A stretch of DNA of 15,126 nucleotides. Source: a bacterium. Its GTDB lineage: Bacteria > Bacteroidota > Bacteroidia > Bacteroidales > Muribaculaceae. Made by a program: the position numbers and the translations under genes. Positions 14,349 to 15,126 of the stretch are shown here, one piece after another. Position 1 is the first letter of the stretch. Each line of letters opens with the position of its first letter. Below the pieces are notes generated by a model, which saw only the letters and a list, made by a program, of their open reading frames with translations, was not told the DNA's origin and made no database searches. The DNA lies in NCBI GenBank assembly GCA_004559845.1, contig SFWW01000076.1, positions 1 through 15,126 on the forward strand, in the 5' to 3' direction.

Positions 14349-14425
14349 GTAGGGGCGCAATAATTTGCGCCCGCCCCCCACGCAGCCCCCTCCACGATAT
14401 TAATCGCCGTAGGAGATGGCGTAGG
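14349..14425. repeat. Intergenic repeat with GGGCGCAA hairpin (R3 copy)
   Basis: GTAGGGGCGCAATAATTTGC is followed by GCCCG: a perfect 8-base-pair stem (GGGCGCAA 14353-14360 with TTGCGCCC 14365-14372) and a TAAT loop. Next comes CGCCCCCCACG and a GAGATGGCGT, both shared in order with 6805-6846. It sits between the convergent gapA and asnB genes. Confidence 0.5.
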
Positions 14426-14453
14426 GTGCCTTAACCATACAGCGAAGACCTTC

Positions 14454-15126
14454 CTATGATTTGTGCACTGAGGTTACGGCGCGGCCCGAAGGCTCGTTGA
14501 GGTTGCGGAACGATTCGTCCCACGCAAGGGCTTCGGCGGTGCTGCAAGCCACCGAGGGCACTGAGGGCACGCATTGCGCAGCCGTTTGCGAGGGGAAAAG
14601 GTCTTCAAAGATGCTGCGATAGAGGTATTCTTCTTTATTGAGTGGCGGATTGATGGGGAAGCGCATTTTGGCTTGCTTCATCATGGCGTCGGTCACTTGT
14701 TGTTCGGCAAGGAGTTTGAGCGAATCTATCCAATTGTAGCCCACACCGTCGGAAAATTGCTCTTTTTGTCGCCACACAATCTCGTGAGGGAGCAAATGCT
14801 CAAAGGCCTTGCGGAGCACCCATTTTTCGATGGGGTGCTCGGCGGTAATCATCTTGGCGGCGGGGTTGATGCTCATAGCCACATCCAAAAATTCTTTGTC
14901 GAGGAAAGGCACGCGCCCTTCCACACCCCATGCGCTGAGGCTTTTGTTGGCGCGCAGGCAATCGTAGAGATGCAGTCGCGAGAGTTTGCGCACCGTTTCT
15001 TCGTGAAAATCTTTCGCCGACGGCGCCTTGTGGAAATAGAGGTAACCGCCGAAAATTTCGTCGGCTCCTTCTCCCGACAGCACCATTTTTATGCCCATCG
15101 ACTTAATCACGCGTGCCAACAAATAC
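14454..15126 (-). CDS. asnB: Asparagine synthase B, C-terminal part (partial)
   Basis: The glutamine-hydrolysing enzyme converts aspartate to asparagine using ATP. Only the C-terminal 223 residues are in the window; the frame is open at the right edge, so the N-terminal glutaminase domain and PP-loop lie outside. Visible family markers are SGEGADEIFGGYLYFHKAP, WGVEGRVPFLDKEFLD, the synthetase-domain WVLRKAFEHLLPHEIVWRQK (split around residues 104-124 of the fragment) and the tail SVPSVACSTAEALAWD with SGRAV. The fragment corresponds to about residue 330 onward of E. coli AsnB. It is convergent with gapA. Confidence 0.97.
   Translation of the reverse strand, partial: YLLARVIKSMGIKMVLSGEGADEIFGGYLYFHKAPSAKDFHEETVRKLSRLHLYDCLRANKSLSAWGVEGRVPFLDKEFLDVAMSINPAAKMITAEHPIEKWVLRKAFEHLLPHEIVWRQKEQFSDGVGYNWIDSLKLLAEQQVTDAMMKQAKMRFPINPPLNKEEYLYRSIFEDLFPSQTAAQCVPSVPSVACSTAEALAWDESFRNLNEPSGRAVTSVHKS

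Noticed and set aside
13182..14381. Minus-strand open frame of 399 codons opposite gapA
   Set aside because: Fully antisense to GAPDH, whose catalytic motifs are intact; the open frame results from gapA codon bias.

Overview
The window looks like chromosomal DNA from a member of the order Bacteroidales, probably Prevotella or a Muribaculaceae-like gut relative. The evidence is a SusC/SusD outer-membrane pair, Bacteroidetes-type promoters (TTTG, about 19-21 bases, then TAnnTTTG), starts without Shine-Dalgarno sequences, a lipobox lipoprotein, and an AAA/DUF4143 ATPase of a type common in this group. Genus and species cannot be fixed from the sequence alone.

Layout. Positions 1-108 hold the last 35 codons of an unidentified gene. 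Positions 108-287 are an intergenic repeat, called R1 here, made of a heptamer array plus a C-rich hairpin module. proB (288-1355, minus) and an orphan SusC/SusD operon (1640-6718, plus) are divergent; the operon ends at a strong terminator (6765-6797). From 6799 to 8509 lies a repeat-rich gene graveyard. It holds a hairpin repeat, an approximately 290 bp MITE-like inverted-repeat element, further copies of its end sequence (R2), a three-unit 33 bp tandem repeat, and remnants of three genes: a PIG-L deacetylase, a zinc alcohol dehydrogenase and an MmcQ/YjbR protein. An ATPase gene with its own promoter follows (8838-10115), then rnpA-yidD (10161-10806). A duplicated R1 element (10807-11077) separates these from a TatD-family hydrolase (11078-11701). 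A tyrosine-rich lipoprotein (11808-12335), mscL (minus) and gapA (plus) follow, then the C-terminal part of asnB (minus, running off the window).

How the genes work together. SusC and SusD should form one outer-membrane uptake complex, but no degradative enzyme or regulator lies beside them, so the substrate is unknown. rnpA and yidD overlap and are surely co-transcribed. RnpA matures tRNA and YidD assists membrane-protein insertion. TatD probably belongs to the same ancestral operon, now split by R1. proB, gapA, asnB and mscL are independent housekeeping genes.

The most unusual content is the repeats, not a new enzyme system. R1 begins directly at the stop codons of both proB and yidD, and its heptamer end touches a neighbouring gene (a stop codon on one side, the tatD start codon on the other). 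R2 sits exactly between two truncated genes. I see no CRISPR array, transposase, integrase, tRNA, rRNA or phage gene.
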